A stretch of 64,000 bases of DNA from Actinotignum sanguinis. GTDB taxonomy: Bacteria; Actinomycetota; Actinomycetes; Actinomycetales; Actinomycetaceae. Under the pieces are notes generated by a model that worked only from the letters and a program-made list of their open reading frames with translations, did not search any database and was not told where the DNA came from. Positions 1 to 9,479 of the stretch are shown in pieces. The stretch is from NCBI RefSeq assembly GCF_003957255.1, contig NZ_QDIE01000003.1, positions 62,001 through 126,000 on the forward strand, in the 5' to 3' direction. Position 1 is the first letter of the stretch; each line of letters starts with the position of its first letter. The translations under genes were made by a program, and so were the position numbers.

Positions 1-1417
<1,417 letters not shown>

Positions 1418-1497
1418 AGGCGCCTAGCCATACATAGCCTTCCGGTGGGAACCACCGCGAGTGGCATGGCTGAAGGCGGTAGTAAGGCGGTAGTGAG

Positions 1498-1527
1498 GGC
1501 CGGGAACACACTGATATGTTCCCGGCC
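1498..1527. terminator. Intergenic hairpin between convergent guaB and exonuclease gene
   Basis: Perfect 11-bp inverted repeat GGCCGGGAACA / TGTTCCCGGCC with an 8-base loop, followed on the plus strand by a weak TTCCCTATG tail. It sits between two convergent genes and could serve both strands. The spacer 1418-1614 holds no convincing gene; it also carries one copy of the GTACGACG-type motif at 1546-1559. Confidence 0.7.
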
Positions 1528-1614
1528 TTCCCTATGCGCCGCAACGTACGACGCTGCAACCCGGCTTCCTGCGTGGTCGGATTCCTGTGAGGCCAGCTTT
1601 CTGCAGGGCTGGGT

Positions 1615-2301
1615 TTATGCGCGCGGGACGGGCCAGCCTTCCTTAGGGCCATCCGAGCGGCCTACCTTGCGTAAAAATTCTTGGAATTCGCGTTCGGCCG
1701 CGATCTGAATATCCACGATTTCCCGCAGCTCCTTCTCCCGAAGCTGGGGGAAGCGCTCCAACATGGCTCCCAATACCCGGAGCGTGGCCACCACATCCGC
1801 TTCCGCATTATGGAAAGAATCATCCTGGAATACCCCGTAGTGCATGACGAGGTTTTCCAAGCGGCGCTTACCCTTCCGGTAGCGATCCACCCCGCGATCC
1901 AATAGGTAGGGATCAATAACCGGGAAAATCTCACCACCCAGGCGCTGGCTTAGGGTGGGCAGCCCATGGCGGGCCAGTTCACTTTCGAGCAGCGCGAAAT
2001 CATAAGAGGCATTAAAAGCCACCACGGGCTGGCCGGCGGCGAGCTGCGCACCCAAAATATCCGCGATCTCACCGAGGACTTCCGCGATGGGCCGGCCCTC
2101 CGCACGGGCTTGCTCCGTGGTAATGCCATGCACCTGGCTGGCTGCCTCCGGAATCTCCACCCCGGGATCCGCCAGCCAATAGCGCCGTGAGGTTCCCTCA
2201 CTATCCACCCGCACGAGTGAGCAGGTAACGAGGCGATCCCGGCGGGGATCCACCCCGGTTGTTTCTGTATCAAAGCCGATAAGCGGCAGCGTGGTCCACA
2301 C
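1615..2301 (-). CDS. DnaQ-like 3'-5' exonuclease (DEDDh)
   Basis: Encodes 228 residues forming a single RNase T/DnaQ-fold exonuclease domain. Exo I is FDTET (Asp11, Glu13), Exo II is NASYDF (Asp101), and Exo III is H-x4-D (His164, Asp169), the DEDDh arrangement of Pol III epsilon-like proofreading nucleases. It is much longer than the catalytic core needs but has no BRCT or UvrC domain, so it is a stand-alone exonuclease. Actinobacteria often carry several of these beside the proofreading PHP domain of DnaE, so a direct role in replication cannot be assumed. It ends tail to tail with guaB. Confidence 0.9.
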   Translation of the reverse strand: MWTTLPLIGFDTETTGVDPRRDRLVTCSLVRVDSEGTSRRYWLADPGVEIPEAASQVHGITTEQARAEGRPIAEVLGEIADILGAQLAAGQPVVAFNASYDFALLESELARHGLPTLSQRLGGEIFPVIDPYLLDRGVDRYRKGKRRLENLVMHYGVFQDDSFHNAEADVVATLRVLGAMLERFPQLREKELREIVDIQIAAEREFQEFLRKVGRSDGPKEGWPVPRA

Positions 2302-2391
2302 GGTTCTTATCCTTTCCGCGGCCCGCGCCGCGCTTCTGTGCTGGTGCTTCGTAGTCTAATCCGCCCCTACGACAGGAAAACGTACCAGTTC

Positions 2392-3198
2392 CTATCTGCG
2401 GGTACGTCCGCGGCGTAGAGGTATCCAATGTTTCAACGCGGCGACACCGATGAGCAGCAAACTGGAGAAGAGCAATACGAGAAGCCCGGTTCCGGGTGGA
2501 AGCATGTTCCCGGAATCGTCACCCTTGAGGATACTGATACCGGCAATTCCGGGAAGGTACTTTCCTACCTCGGGAAGAAGGGTCTGGACAAGAGGAGCGA
2601 TAACTGCCACAACTGTGAGCAGAACGGCCACGCTGGAATATCGGGATCGGAAAATAAGGCAGATACCCACGCAGAATATGCACAGGGGGGCAAGATACAC
2701 GAGTACCGCGCCTACCGAAGGTAGCGAGGCTAGCAACAGTTCGCGACACTCTTCGGCACTCAGACCTGAGGCATCTATACCGCGCGGTGCCAGAAATCTG
2801 TACATCACCACGGCGCCAATGGCCTGACTCAATCCCCACAAACACACCGCCACGCCACTACATATGGCTCGGGCGAGCAGGGTCAGTAGTGTGGCGGGGA
2901 GAACCAAGGTAGTGATATCACGGTAACGCGGTTGATCATCGAAATTTAGCAACACGCACGGTAGGACAGCCGCAATGGGCTGCGCAAAAACAATGCTGAC
3001 CGCGATGGCGGTAGATAAACCTGCACAACCCGCGGGAAGTTCGCCGGCGCGGGGAAGTAGTTGCAGGGCGGTCATCATGTTCCCGGCAACTACACACAGC
3101 CCGAGAACGACACCGATTCGTACCTGCGAAGCCACCTGAATGAGCGCGCCGCGCAGGTGCCAGATCACCCTACCTCGGGCATACCAAGAGTTAGTCAT
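2392..3198 (-). CDS. ABC exporter permease, second subunit
   Basis: Encodes 268 residues with about six hydrophobic segments and a basic C-terminus (PLRRGRTRR), typical of ABC-2-like export permeases. The chosen ATG at 3198 overlaps the TGA of the upstream permease as ATGA, so the two are translationally coupled; an in-frame extension further upstream would run through the neighbouring gene. No family-specific motif was recognised. It is the third gene of an ATPase-permease-permease operon divergent from a NarL-type two-component system, a layout common for peptide or antibiotic efflux. Substrate unknown. Confidence 0.75.
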   Translation of the reverse strand: MTNSWYARGRVIWHLRGALIQVASQVRIGVVLGLCVVAGNMMTALQLLPRAGELPAGCAGLSTAIAVSIVFAQPIAAVLPCVLLNFDDQPRYRDITTLVLPATLLTLLARAICSGVAVCLWGLSQAIGAVVMYRFLAPRGIDASGLSAEECRELLLASLPSVGAVLVYLAPLCIFCVGICLIFRSRYSSVAVLLTVVAVIAPLVQTLLPEVGKYLPGIAGISILKGDDSGNMLPPGTGLLVLLFSSLLLIGVAALKHWIPLRRGRTRR

Positions 3199-3959
3199 GC
3201 CGTGGCCTTGCGGCGTTCGGACCAGAAAAACCCGAGTGCAATGAGAATCATCCACGCGAGCAGAACGAAGATATTTGTGCTCCAATGAGCGGCTACATCC
3301 GCAGCAAGTTCTGGTGACATAGCCGAATTGGTGAGCATGTCACCCTGCAAAATAAGGCCGTAAGCGGCCAGGTCCGGACTCCAACGTGCGAGGCGCGTGA
3401 CCCGAGATAAAAGGAACGACAGCGGAACAACTGACTGATTGAGCAGAAGAAAGAGGAGAGGGATCGTCCCGGATTGGAATACCGAGGTGAGGAAGGAAGC
3501 TAACCAGCACAGCAGACTCCAGTAGATGAAGAGGCCACATAAAGCTTGTACATTGAAGTTGCTCCACTGGAAGGCACCCACGCCAAAGCCGACAAGCAGG
3601 GCAAGGCTGAGGTACATGACGACAAAGAAGAAACCTACCAGTAGATGAGCAGCCGCCCAGGCGAAACGACGTGGCACCGCTACCGCGATGAGAGTTCGGG
3701 TGGAAGCGTGGTGGGGCTCCAGGGGAACCAAGTTTTCGGAGACGGATCCCACCCCGGAAATAATGGGGGCAAGGGAGAGCATAAGGAGCGTCTGCAAGAA
3801 TAGAGAATAATCGGCGTGCCAGAATTTCCCGTAGCTGTACTGTACGAATAAGAACAATGCCGCAGGCAGGAAACATGCCAAAAATGCGATTCGGACAGAT
3901 CGTGAGGTCCACCAGAGAACCCATTGTGCGCGCACTAACCGCGGAAATAACCTAAGCAT
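3195..3959 (-). CDS. ABC exporter permease, first subunit
   Basis: Encodes 254 residues with about six predicted membrane spans and a cytoplasmic, arginine-rich N-terminus (MLRLFPRLVRAQW), resembling ABC-2 type permeases. The ATG at 3959 overlaps the end of the ATPase gene by 8 bases; earlier in-frame codons lie inside that gene and are not credible. Its own stop is overlapped by the next permease start (ATGA). The two permeases are similar in size and probably form a heterodimer driven by the upstream ATPase. Substrate cannot be read from sequence. Confidence 0.78.
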   Translation of the reverse strand: MLRLFPRLVRAQWVLWWTSRSVRIAFLACFLPAALFLFVQYSYGKFWHADYSLFLQTLLMLSLAPIISGVGSVSENLVPLEPHHASTRTLIAVAVPRRFAWAAAHLLVGFFFVVMYLSLALLVGFGVGAFQWSNFNVQALCGLFIYWSLLCWLASFLTSVFQSGTIPLLFLLLNQSVVPLSFLLSRVTRLARWSPDLAAYGLILQGDMLTNSAMSPELAADVAAHWSTNIFVLLAWMILIALGFFWSERRKATA

Positions 3960-4701
3960 CGGTGTCTCCTTCGTGGTTCGCGGCTCCGGTAGCCTTTTCG
4001 GTTGTATTCGGGTGGGATGGCCATCGGCCGGATGGCAGGTTGCCGTGAGCCAACGTGGCTGCGCCGTCGTACGCCACGCTGCCCTGTTCCAGGACCACCA
4101 GACGATCACAGGTATCGGCAAGGAAATCCAACAGATGACTGGAGAGCACAACCGTTTTTCCCTCACGCCGCCACATTGCAATCAGCTGCGCCAGTAACTC
4201 GATTCCTTGCGGGTCAAGACCATTGGAAGGTTCGTCTAGTAGCAGCACAGGAGGGTCGCCGAGAAGCGCGGCCGCTAAACCGAGACGTTGATTCATGCCC
4301 AGAGAGAGCTTTCCGGCTTTTCGAGTGGCCACGTGATCCAAACCAACCGTATGCAGTACCTCGTCAATGCGCTGGCTCGCGAAGTGATGGGTAGCTGCGA
4401 TCCATGCCAGATGCTGGCGCACAGTACGCGAGCGAGTTGCCCCCGAACCACCCAGGAGGGTTCCCACGTAGCGAAGCGGGTAGTCCAGTTGTCGGTAGGG
4501 ATGCCCAAAGATGAGAGCTTGTCCATGCGTGGGTGGTTCCAGGCCAACTAAGAGGCGTATGAGTGTGGATTTTCCGCAACCGTTATGGCCAGCTAAACCC
4601 ACTATCTGGCCGGGAGGGAAACTCAGCGTTAGATTATGGAGCACACTTTGACCACGATAAATTTTGGATAAATCCTTGGTTTCTATGGGAAGTGTTGTCA
4701 T
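3952..4701 (-). CDS. ABC transporter ATP-binding protein (exporter type)
   Basis: Nucleotide-binding subunit of the exporter. It shows Walker A GHNGCGKST, signature LSLGMNQR, Walker B VLLLDEP followed by SNGLD, and a switch His in LSSHLL. The signature is LSLGM rather than LSGGQ, as in many DrrA/CcmA-type export ATPases. I prefer the ATG at 4701 (MTTLPIETKDL), which matches the usual family start; two upstream ATGs would overlap the divergent kinase region. Last codons overlap the first permease. Divergent transcription with the sensor kinase suggests control by that two-component system. Confidence 0.87.
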   Translation of the reverse strand: MTTLPIETKDLSKIYRGQSVLHNLTLSFPPGQIVGLAGHNGCGKSTLIRLLVGLEPPTHGQALIFGHPYRQLDYPLRYVGTLLGGSGATRSRTVRQHLAWIAATHHFASQRIDEVLHTVGLDHVATRKAGKLSLGMNQRLGLAAALLGDPPVLLLDEPSNGLDPQGIELLAQLIAMWRREGKTVVLSSHLLDFLADTCDRLVVLEQGSVAYDGAATLAHGNLPSGRWPSHPNTTEKATGAANHEGDTDA

Positions 4702-4806
4702 GCTTCTATGCTGGCGACTCATCATGCGGAACACATCGGCCTCGTGTTCGATACTCGCGGCCCTAGCTCAGCCCGGGTTCCGAGGGAAAAATCAGCCCGC
4801 GGGCCG

Positions 4807-5718
4807 ATGGAATGGGAGCGCTGCACGGGTAGCATATGCGCTATGTGCGCTACCACCTCTCCATCGCGTCCCGCGTCCATGTGCGTGACCGCCGGTCACA
4901 CGGCGCAGAAGAAGGAAAACCGCTGGGGAGTGCTGGGCAGGGTGGTGCTACCACTGCTTGTTCTGGGACTTATGGTCTTTGTGGCAGTCCCGGAAAAATA
5001 CGAAATCTGGTGGCGCCTAGCGACATTTGCGCTCTGCGGGGCGCTGCTGGGGTGGTGGTATTGGCAGTGGCTTGTGCAAAGAAGACACAATAGTGAGTTG
5101 CAAGCACAGGCGGAAACTGAAAAAATCCTATCGGGAGATCGCTTAGCCCTCGCCGCGGAGTTGCACGATATAGTTTCTGACGGCTTGGGATTACAGCACT
5201 TGCGACTCACCCGGGCTCTCGAAGAAGTGACTGATCCGGTAGCACTGGCAGCGTTGAGCGATATTCGGGACTCTAATAAACAAACTATCGCTCAGATGCG
5301 TACCGTTCTTGACCGATTGCAGGGCCGTGATATTAGCTCTCCCGGGATGCCGGATCTAGAACAAATTTTTGCGGCAGCGCAACGGCACGGTATGGAACTC
5401 AGGGGCACTGTCGAAGTGCTCGCAACTATCCAAAGGCTAAATCCGCAACTGCGCAAGCTCTTCATCGCAACTTGCCGGGAAGGACTAGCGAATACCGCCC
5501 GCCATGCTGGACCCACCACCGTCACCTTCCAGATTGAAGAAAAAGGCAAGGGCGTGAGCCTCGAACTAGTAGATCAGGGGCCGGCACCGGACTGGCAGGC
5601 CATCATCGGCTCCGGGATTGGCTTGGATCACCTTCGGCAACGCGCCGCCGAATGCGGCTATGTCGTGGACGCCGGGCCAATGGGTGCCGGGTGGAAACTA
5701 TGCATGTACCCCGAGTGA
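4807..5718 (+). CDS. Sensor histidine kinase, NarL/DesK type (HisKA_3)
   Basis: Membrane sensor kinase partnered with the next gene. Two hydrophobic segments joined by a very short loop precede the HisKA_3 dimerisation domain; the phospho-acceptor His codon is at 5164 in ELHDIVSDGL. The ATPase domain has an N-box-like CREGLANTARH and a G-box GSGIGLDHL. The short extracytoplasmic loop suggests intramembrane sensing, as in kinases that control peptide-antibiotic exporters. The start is uncertain: ATGs at 4807, 4843 and 4879 are in frame and none has a strong ribosome site. With the earliest, the N-terminus has four Cys, three of them spaced C-x4-C-x2-C. Confidence 0.85.
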   Translation: MEWERCTGSICAMCATTSPSRPASMCVTAGHTAQKKENRWGVLGRVVLPLLVLGLMVFVAVPEKYEIWWRLATFALCGALLGWWYWQWLVQRRHNSELQAQAETEKILSGDRLALAAELHDIVSDGLGLQHLRLTRALEEVTDPVALAALSDIRDSNKQTIAQMRTVLDRLQGRDISSPGMPDLEQIFAAAQRHGMELRGTVEVLATIQRLNPQLRKLFIATCREGLANTARHAGPTTVTFQIEEKGKGVSLELVDQGPAPDWQAIIGSGIGLDHLRQRAAECGYVVDAGPMGAGWKLCMYPE

Positions 5719-5754
5719 GAACGGTAATACCCGTTATGTATGAGGAGGTAGCAC

Positions 5755-6411
5755 ATGATGATTCGGATTGCGATTGCAGATGATCAGGGACTACTTCGGG
5801 AAAGCCTCGCGGTTCTCCTAGAGCAGCAGGAGGACTTTCGCGTGGTGGGCAGCGCCGGAGATGGCGTGGAAGCCTGTCGTATGGTGCGTGAGACCGATAT
5901 TGATGTTCTGCTGCTGGATATTCGCATGCCTCTGATGGACGGACTGGACGTACTCAAGGAGCTGAAACGGAATGGCTTCCCTGGGCGCATTGTCATGCTG
6001 ACCATGTATCAGGATGACCTGTATCTGCGAAAGGCCTTGAGCCTGGGCGCTGACGGGTACCTTCTCAAAGATAGCGAATCCGAGACGATTATCTCGACAA
6101 TCCGCCAGGTATCGGTGGGAAACAGAGTGCTCGACCGCCAGGTCCTGGACCACGTAGTACAGGGTTACCTCCACGAAAGGGGCCGGTCGCCTGGTGAGGT
6201 ACCTGAATTACAGAATTTGACCGCACGGGAACTAGAAGTCTTGACCCTCATCGGTAGCGGTTTAACTAACCTAGATATTCGGGGGCAACTCTATATTTCG
6301 GAAGGTACCCTCAAAAGCCACATCAACGCGATACTGCGCAAGACGGGCGCTCGCGACCGCTCGGCGGCCATCGTCCTGGCCTTCCGAGCCGGATTGGTGA
6401 CATTTAGCTAA
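5755..6411 (+). CDS. Response regulator, NarL/LuxR family
   Basis: Two-domain DNA-binding regulator of 218 residues. The receiver has the acidic pocket (IADDQ), phospho-acceptor Asp55 in LLLDIRMP, and the conserved Lys in LLKDSES. A LuxR-type helix-turn-helix (LTARELEVLTLIGSGL...ISEGTLKSHINAIL) fills the C-terminus. AGGAGG at 5743-5748 precedes ATGATG at 5755/5758; either could start translation. It follows the kinase by 36 bases. The likely target is the divergent ABC exporter operon. The spacer 6412-6536 contains no gene. Confidence 0.93.
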   Translation: MMIRIAIADDQGLLRESLAVLLEQQEDFRVVGSAGDGVEACRMVRETDIDVLLLDIRMPLMDGLDVLKELKRNGFPGRIVMLTMYQDDLYLRKALSLGADGYLLKDSESETIISTIRQVSVGNRVLDRQVLDHVVQGYLHERGRSPGEVPELQNLTARELEVLTLIGSGLTNLDIRGQLYISEGTLKSHINAILRKTGARDRSAAIVLAFRAGLVTFS

Positions 6412-6536
6412 GACGGATTATTCGCACCGAGCTGAGGAAGCTTTCCGCCCCGCATTTCCAGGGCTGTTTCAGCTTAAGTTACTCTAATAGGGAGCTGACG
6501 AATCGGCTCTGAGCTGCCCGGTAGGAAAGGAACGCT

Positions 6537-7790
6537 ATGCAGTTCGCGGTGTTATCCGAGAATGACTATAACGACTATATGGCCACGCAACGGTGTTTCC
6601 TCTCCCAAACGGTCAGCTACGGGCGGGTGCGCCAAGGCGAAGGATACCGGGTGGAATACGTGGGCGTACGCGACGAAACCGGCACTGTTTGCGGTGCCGG
6701 CCTCATTATGTATCAGCCCTGGAAGAAGATTTTTACCCGGGCTTCCCTCGCCTACGGGCCCACCTTGGATTGGAGCCAGCGCGAGGTTGTTGCCGCTTTC
6801 TTCAGCGGGCTCAATCGGCATTTCGCTTCCCAGTCGCGCCTGCTCACCGCTCGGATTAACCCGATTCTGGCGCGGCGCTGGTATGAGGACATTACGCCCG
6901 TTGCAGATAACCCGGTGGCCAGCGTGGTTTCCCAAGCCCTCGAACGCGATGGCTGGCGCCACCTCCCTTACGAATTCGGGGAACGCTCCGATATTCAATT
7001 GCGTTGGATCTACACCAAAACGATCTCCGGGATGAACTTCGAGGAAGCCAAAGCCACGCTTGCCAAGGGGCTGCGGCGTCGTTTCAATAACGAAAACCGC
7101 TACGGGGTGCAGACCCGTTTCCTCGGGCCGGAAGACTTCGATGTTTTCGCCCAGCTTTACGCGAGTACCCGGGACCGCACGGACGGAATGCCCGCCCTTT
7201 CGGCCTCCGCGGTGCGTTTCTACCGCGATCTCATGGCGGATATGGGCCCCGAACGCGCGCTGCTCGCGGTGGCGTACGTGTCTCCGCGCCGCTACCTCGA
7301 CCAAATTGCCGCCGAGCGCGCGGAAGTGCACGAGCGGATTGAGGTTCTGCGCGGGCGCAAAGAAACAAAAGCGCGCGAGCGGGAACTTGAGCAGGCCGCC
7401 CAGCGCCTGGACGTGCTTGACGGTCAGGAAGACATGGCGCGCGAAACCCTAGCCGAGCGCGGCGACGCAGAGATCCCCTTCAATGCCGCACTCGGATTCC
7501 GGGTCGGATCCGAACTCATTTTGCTGCTGGGCGGGATGGATAAAACGCTGTCCGCCTATGCGCGCGATTACCCGGTTGAACGCGCCATGTTCAAATACGC
7601 CTGCGATGAGGGCCTGGATATTTACAACACTTTCGGGATTTCCGGTGACTTTTCGGAGGATGCGGATGATGCCAATATCCTCGCTTTCAAGCGCTGGCTC
7701 AACGGGCAGGTTGAGGAATTCGTGGGCACCTACGAAAAGACTTTCGCTCCGCGTTTCCTCGCGCGCGTGCTCGGCGCTGAAACCAGGTAG
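6537..7790 (+). CDS. FemAB-family peptidoglycan bridge aminoacyltransferase
   Basis: Encodes 417 residues of the FemX/MurM type, which transfer amino acids from aminoacyl-tRNA to the lipid II stem peptide at the inner face of the membrane. Two GNAT-like halves are separated by a charged helical arm at about residues 255-315 (AERAEVHERIEVLRGRKETKARERELEQ region), the hallmark of this family. The C-terminal half contains LILLLGGMDK and the conserved LDIYNTFGISGDF block. AGGAAAGGA just upstream gives a good ribosome site. It is monocistronic between the two-component system and guaB3. Which amino acid is added cannot be told. Confidence 0.88.
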   Translation: MQFAVLSENDYNDYMATQRCFLSQTVSYGRVRQGEGYRVEYVGVRDETGTVCGAGLIMYQPWKKIFTRASLAYGPTLDWSQREVVAAFFSGLNRHFASQSRLLTARINPILARRWYEDITPVADNPVASVVSQALERDGWRHLPYEFGERSDIQLRWIYTKTISGMNFEEAKATLAKGLRRRFNNENRYGVQTRFLGPEDFDVFAQLYASTRDRTDGMPALSASAVRFYRDLMADMGPERALLAVAYVSPRRYLDQIAAERAEVHERIEVLRGRKETKARERELEQAAQRLDVLDGQEDMARETLAERGDAEIPFNAALGFRVGSELILLLGGMDKTLSAYARDYPVERAMFKYACDEGLDIYNTFGISGDFSEDADDANILAFKRWLNGQVEEFVGTYEKTFAPRFLARVLGAETR

Positions 7791-7835
7791 GCGCGGCCCG
7801 AGCCGCGGCGGGCGCGGGCCGGTAAAGTGGAGGGC

Positions 7836-8951
7836 GTGAGCGAAATCGAGATTGGGCGCGGCAAACGCGCGCGGATAACCTATACCCTGGACGACGTCGC
7901 AATTGTGCCCACCCGGCGCACCCGTGACGTTCGCGAAGTCTCTACCGCCTGGCAGTTAGACGCCTACCACCTCGATATCCCGGTGCTCAGCGCCCCCATG
8001 GATTCGGTGGCCTCCCCGGATATGATGATCCGCCTGGGGCGCGCCGGGGGATTAGGCGTGGCGGACCTCGAAGGCCTGTGGGCCCGCTATGAGGACCCCA
8101 CCCCGCTGTACGAAGAAATTGCGCAGCTGGCTCCCGAACACGCCACCGCGCGGCTCCAGCAGATCTACGCGGAACGCCCCATCGATACCGGGCTGGTGCG
8201 CTACCGGGTCGCGCAGCTGCGGGCGGCCGGAATCACCGTGGCTGGGGCCTGTTCGCCGGGGCACGCGAAAGAAATTGTGCCGCCGGCCGCTGATGCCGGC
8301 CTGGATCTCCTGGTCATCCGCGGGACCACGGTGAGTGCCGAGCATGTATCTACCACCCGTGAACCGCTCAACCTGCGCGGTCTTATTTACGATCTTGATA
8401 TTCCGGTGCTCGTGGGCGGGGCCGTCACCTACCAGAGCGCATTGCATCTCATGCGCACCGGCGCGGCCGGGGTGCTGGCCGGTTACGGGGGAGGGGCCGC
8501 TTCTGCGACGTTACGTACCGTGGGGATCGCTGCCCCCATGGCGACGACGATAGCCGATATCGCGGCCGCCCGCCGCGACTACCTCGACGAATCGGGCGGG
8601 CGCTACGTGCATGTGATTGCGGACGGCTCGGTAGGTAGCTCCGGGGACCTCATTAAAGCCTTCGCCTGCGGAGCAGACGGCGTGATGCTCGGAACTATTC
8701 TGGCGCGGGCCAGCGAAGCACCCGGGCGCGGCTGGCACTGGGGGCCGGAAGCTCGCCACCCTCGCCTACCCCGCGGGGAACGCGTATGGGTGGGCACCGC
8801 GGGAACCCTGGAAGAAATCCTCACCGGCCCCACCTCAAGCGCCCGCGGGCACACCAATATTATGGGGGCGCTGCGCCACGCCATGGCCGCTAATGGTTAC
8901 TCCGATTGCAAGGAGTTCCAGCGCGCTCAAGTGGTGGTGCGCGCCCACTAA
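7836..8951 (+). CDS. GuaB3-type IMP dehydrogenase-related protein
   Basis: TIM-barrel protein of about 371 residues related to IMPDH but without CBS domains. Conserved barrel segments include LSAPMDS, the phosphate-binding ADGSVGSSGD and GVMLGTIL. The region that carries the catalytic Cys in IMPDH reads AGYGGGAASATLRT here, with no Cys, so canonical IMPDH chemistry is not expected. This is the GuaB3 family, usually linked to guaB in actinobacteria. The start is GTG at 7836 (GTG at 7827 is also in frame). TAAAGT at 7823-7828 lies 7 bases before it, so the mRNA may be leaderless. Confidence 0.88.
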   Translation: MSEIEIGRGKRARITYTLDDVAIVPTRRTRDVREVSTAWQLDAYHLDIPVLSAPMDSVASPDMMIRLGRAGGLGVADLEGLWARYEDPTPLYEEIAQLAPEHATARLQQIYAERPIDTGLVRYRVAQLRAAGITVAGACSPGHAKEIVPPAADAGLDLLVIRGTTVSAEHVSTTREPLNLRGLIYDLDIPVLVGGAVTYQSALHLMRTGAAGVLAGYGGGAASATLRTVGIAAPMATTIADIAAARRDYLDESGGRYVHVIADGSVGSSGDLIKAFACGADGVMLGTILARASEAPGRGWHWGPEARHPRLPRGERVWVGTAGTLEEILTGPTSSARGHTNIMGALRHAMAANGYSDCKEFQRAQVVVRAH

Positions 8952-9047
8952 CGCCAGGCCTGAGCGCTCGGGGCTAGGCGCGCGCCTGCCCGGTTGAACC
9001 GGGTGCAGCCAGTGCCGGACCGCCCGGAGCACCCGGAGCGCCCATAT

Positions 9048-9479
9048 TTACTGGGCGTGATAGCGGTATACGTTGGTATCCCGCGCCTCGAAACCGCAGC
9101 GCCGGTAGAGCCGGTTGGCAGCTTCGCGGCTGGGCCGGGAAGTCAGATCCACCGATTTCACCCCGAGCCGGGCCGCGTGGGCCAGGGCGGCTTCCACAAG
9201 TTGCTGGCCGGCCCCGTGGCCGCGGGCGGCGTCGTCCACCACCACGTCCTCGATCCAGGCCCGCGTTCCGGTGGGGATCTGGAAAGTCACGAGGGTGAGC
9301 ATCCCGAGGATCGGGGCGCCTTCCGCTACCCGGTACACCAATTGGTAGACCCCGGGCTGGGCAAGCAACTCCGCGGCGGCAGCGCGCGAGAGCGGCGCGC
9401 TGCTTGAGGAGAGCTGGGGGATGAGGCGCTGGCAGGCGGCCAGGAAATCCTCGGTAACGGTTTCTTGTAGGGAAATCAT
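9048..9479 (-). CDS. GNAT family N-acetyltransferase
   Basis: Encodes 143 residues with one GNAT domain. The acetyl-CoA motif is RGHGAGQQLVEAALAHA, preceded by the beta-4 strand IEDVVVDDAARG and followed by the motif-B region NRLYRRCGFEARDTNVYRY. ATG at 9479 overlaps the TGA of nadE as ATGA, so expression is coupled to NAD synthetase; longer in-frame versions would lie inside nadE. The substrate is not predictable. It is the last gene of the ald-nadE-GNAT operon. Confidence 0.9.
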   Translation of the reverse strand: MISLQETVTEDFLAACQRLIPQLSSSSAPLSRAAAAELLAQPGVYQLVYRVAEGAPILGMLTLVTFQIPTGTRAWIEDVVVDDAARGHGAGQQLVEAALAHAARLGVKSVDLTSRPSREAANRLYRRCGFEARDTNVYRYHAQ

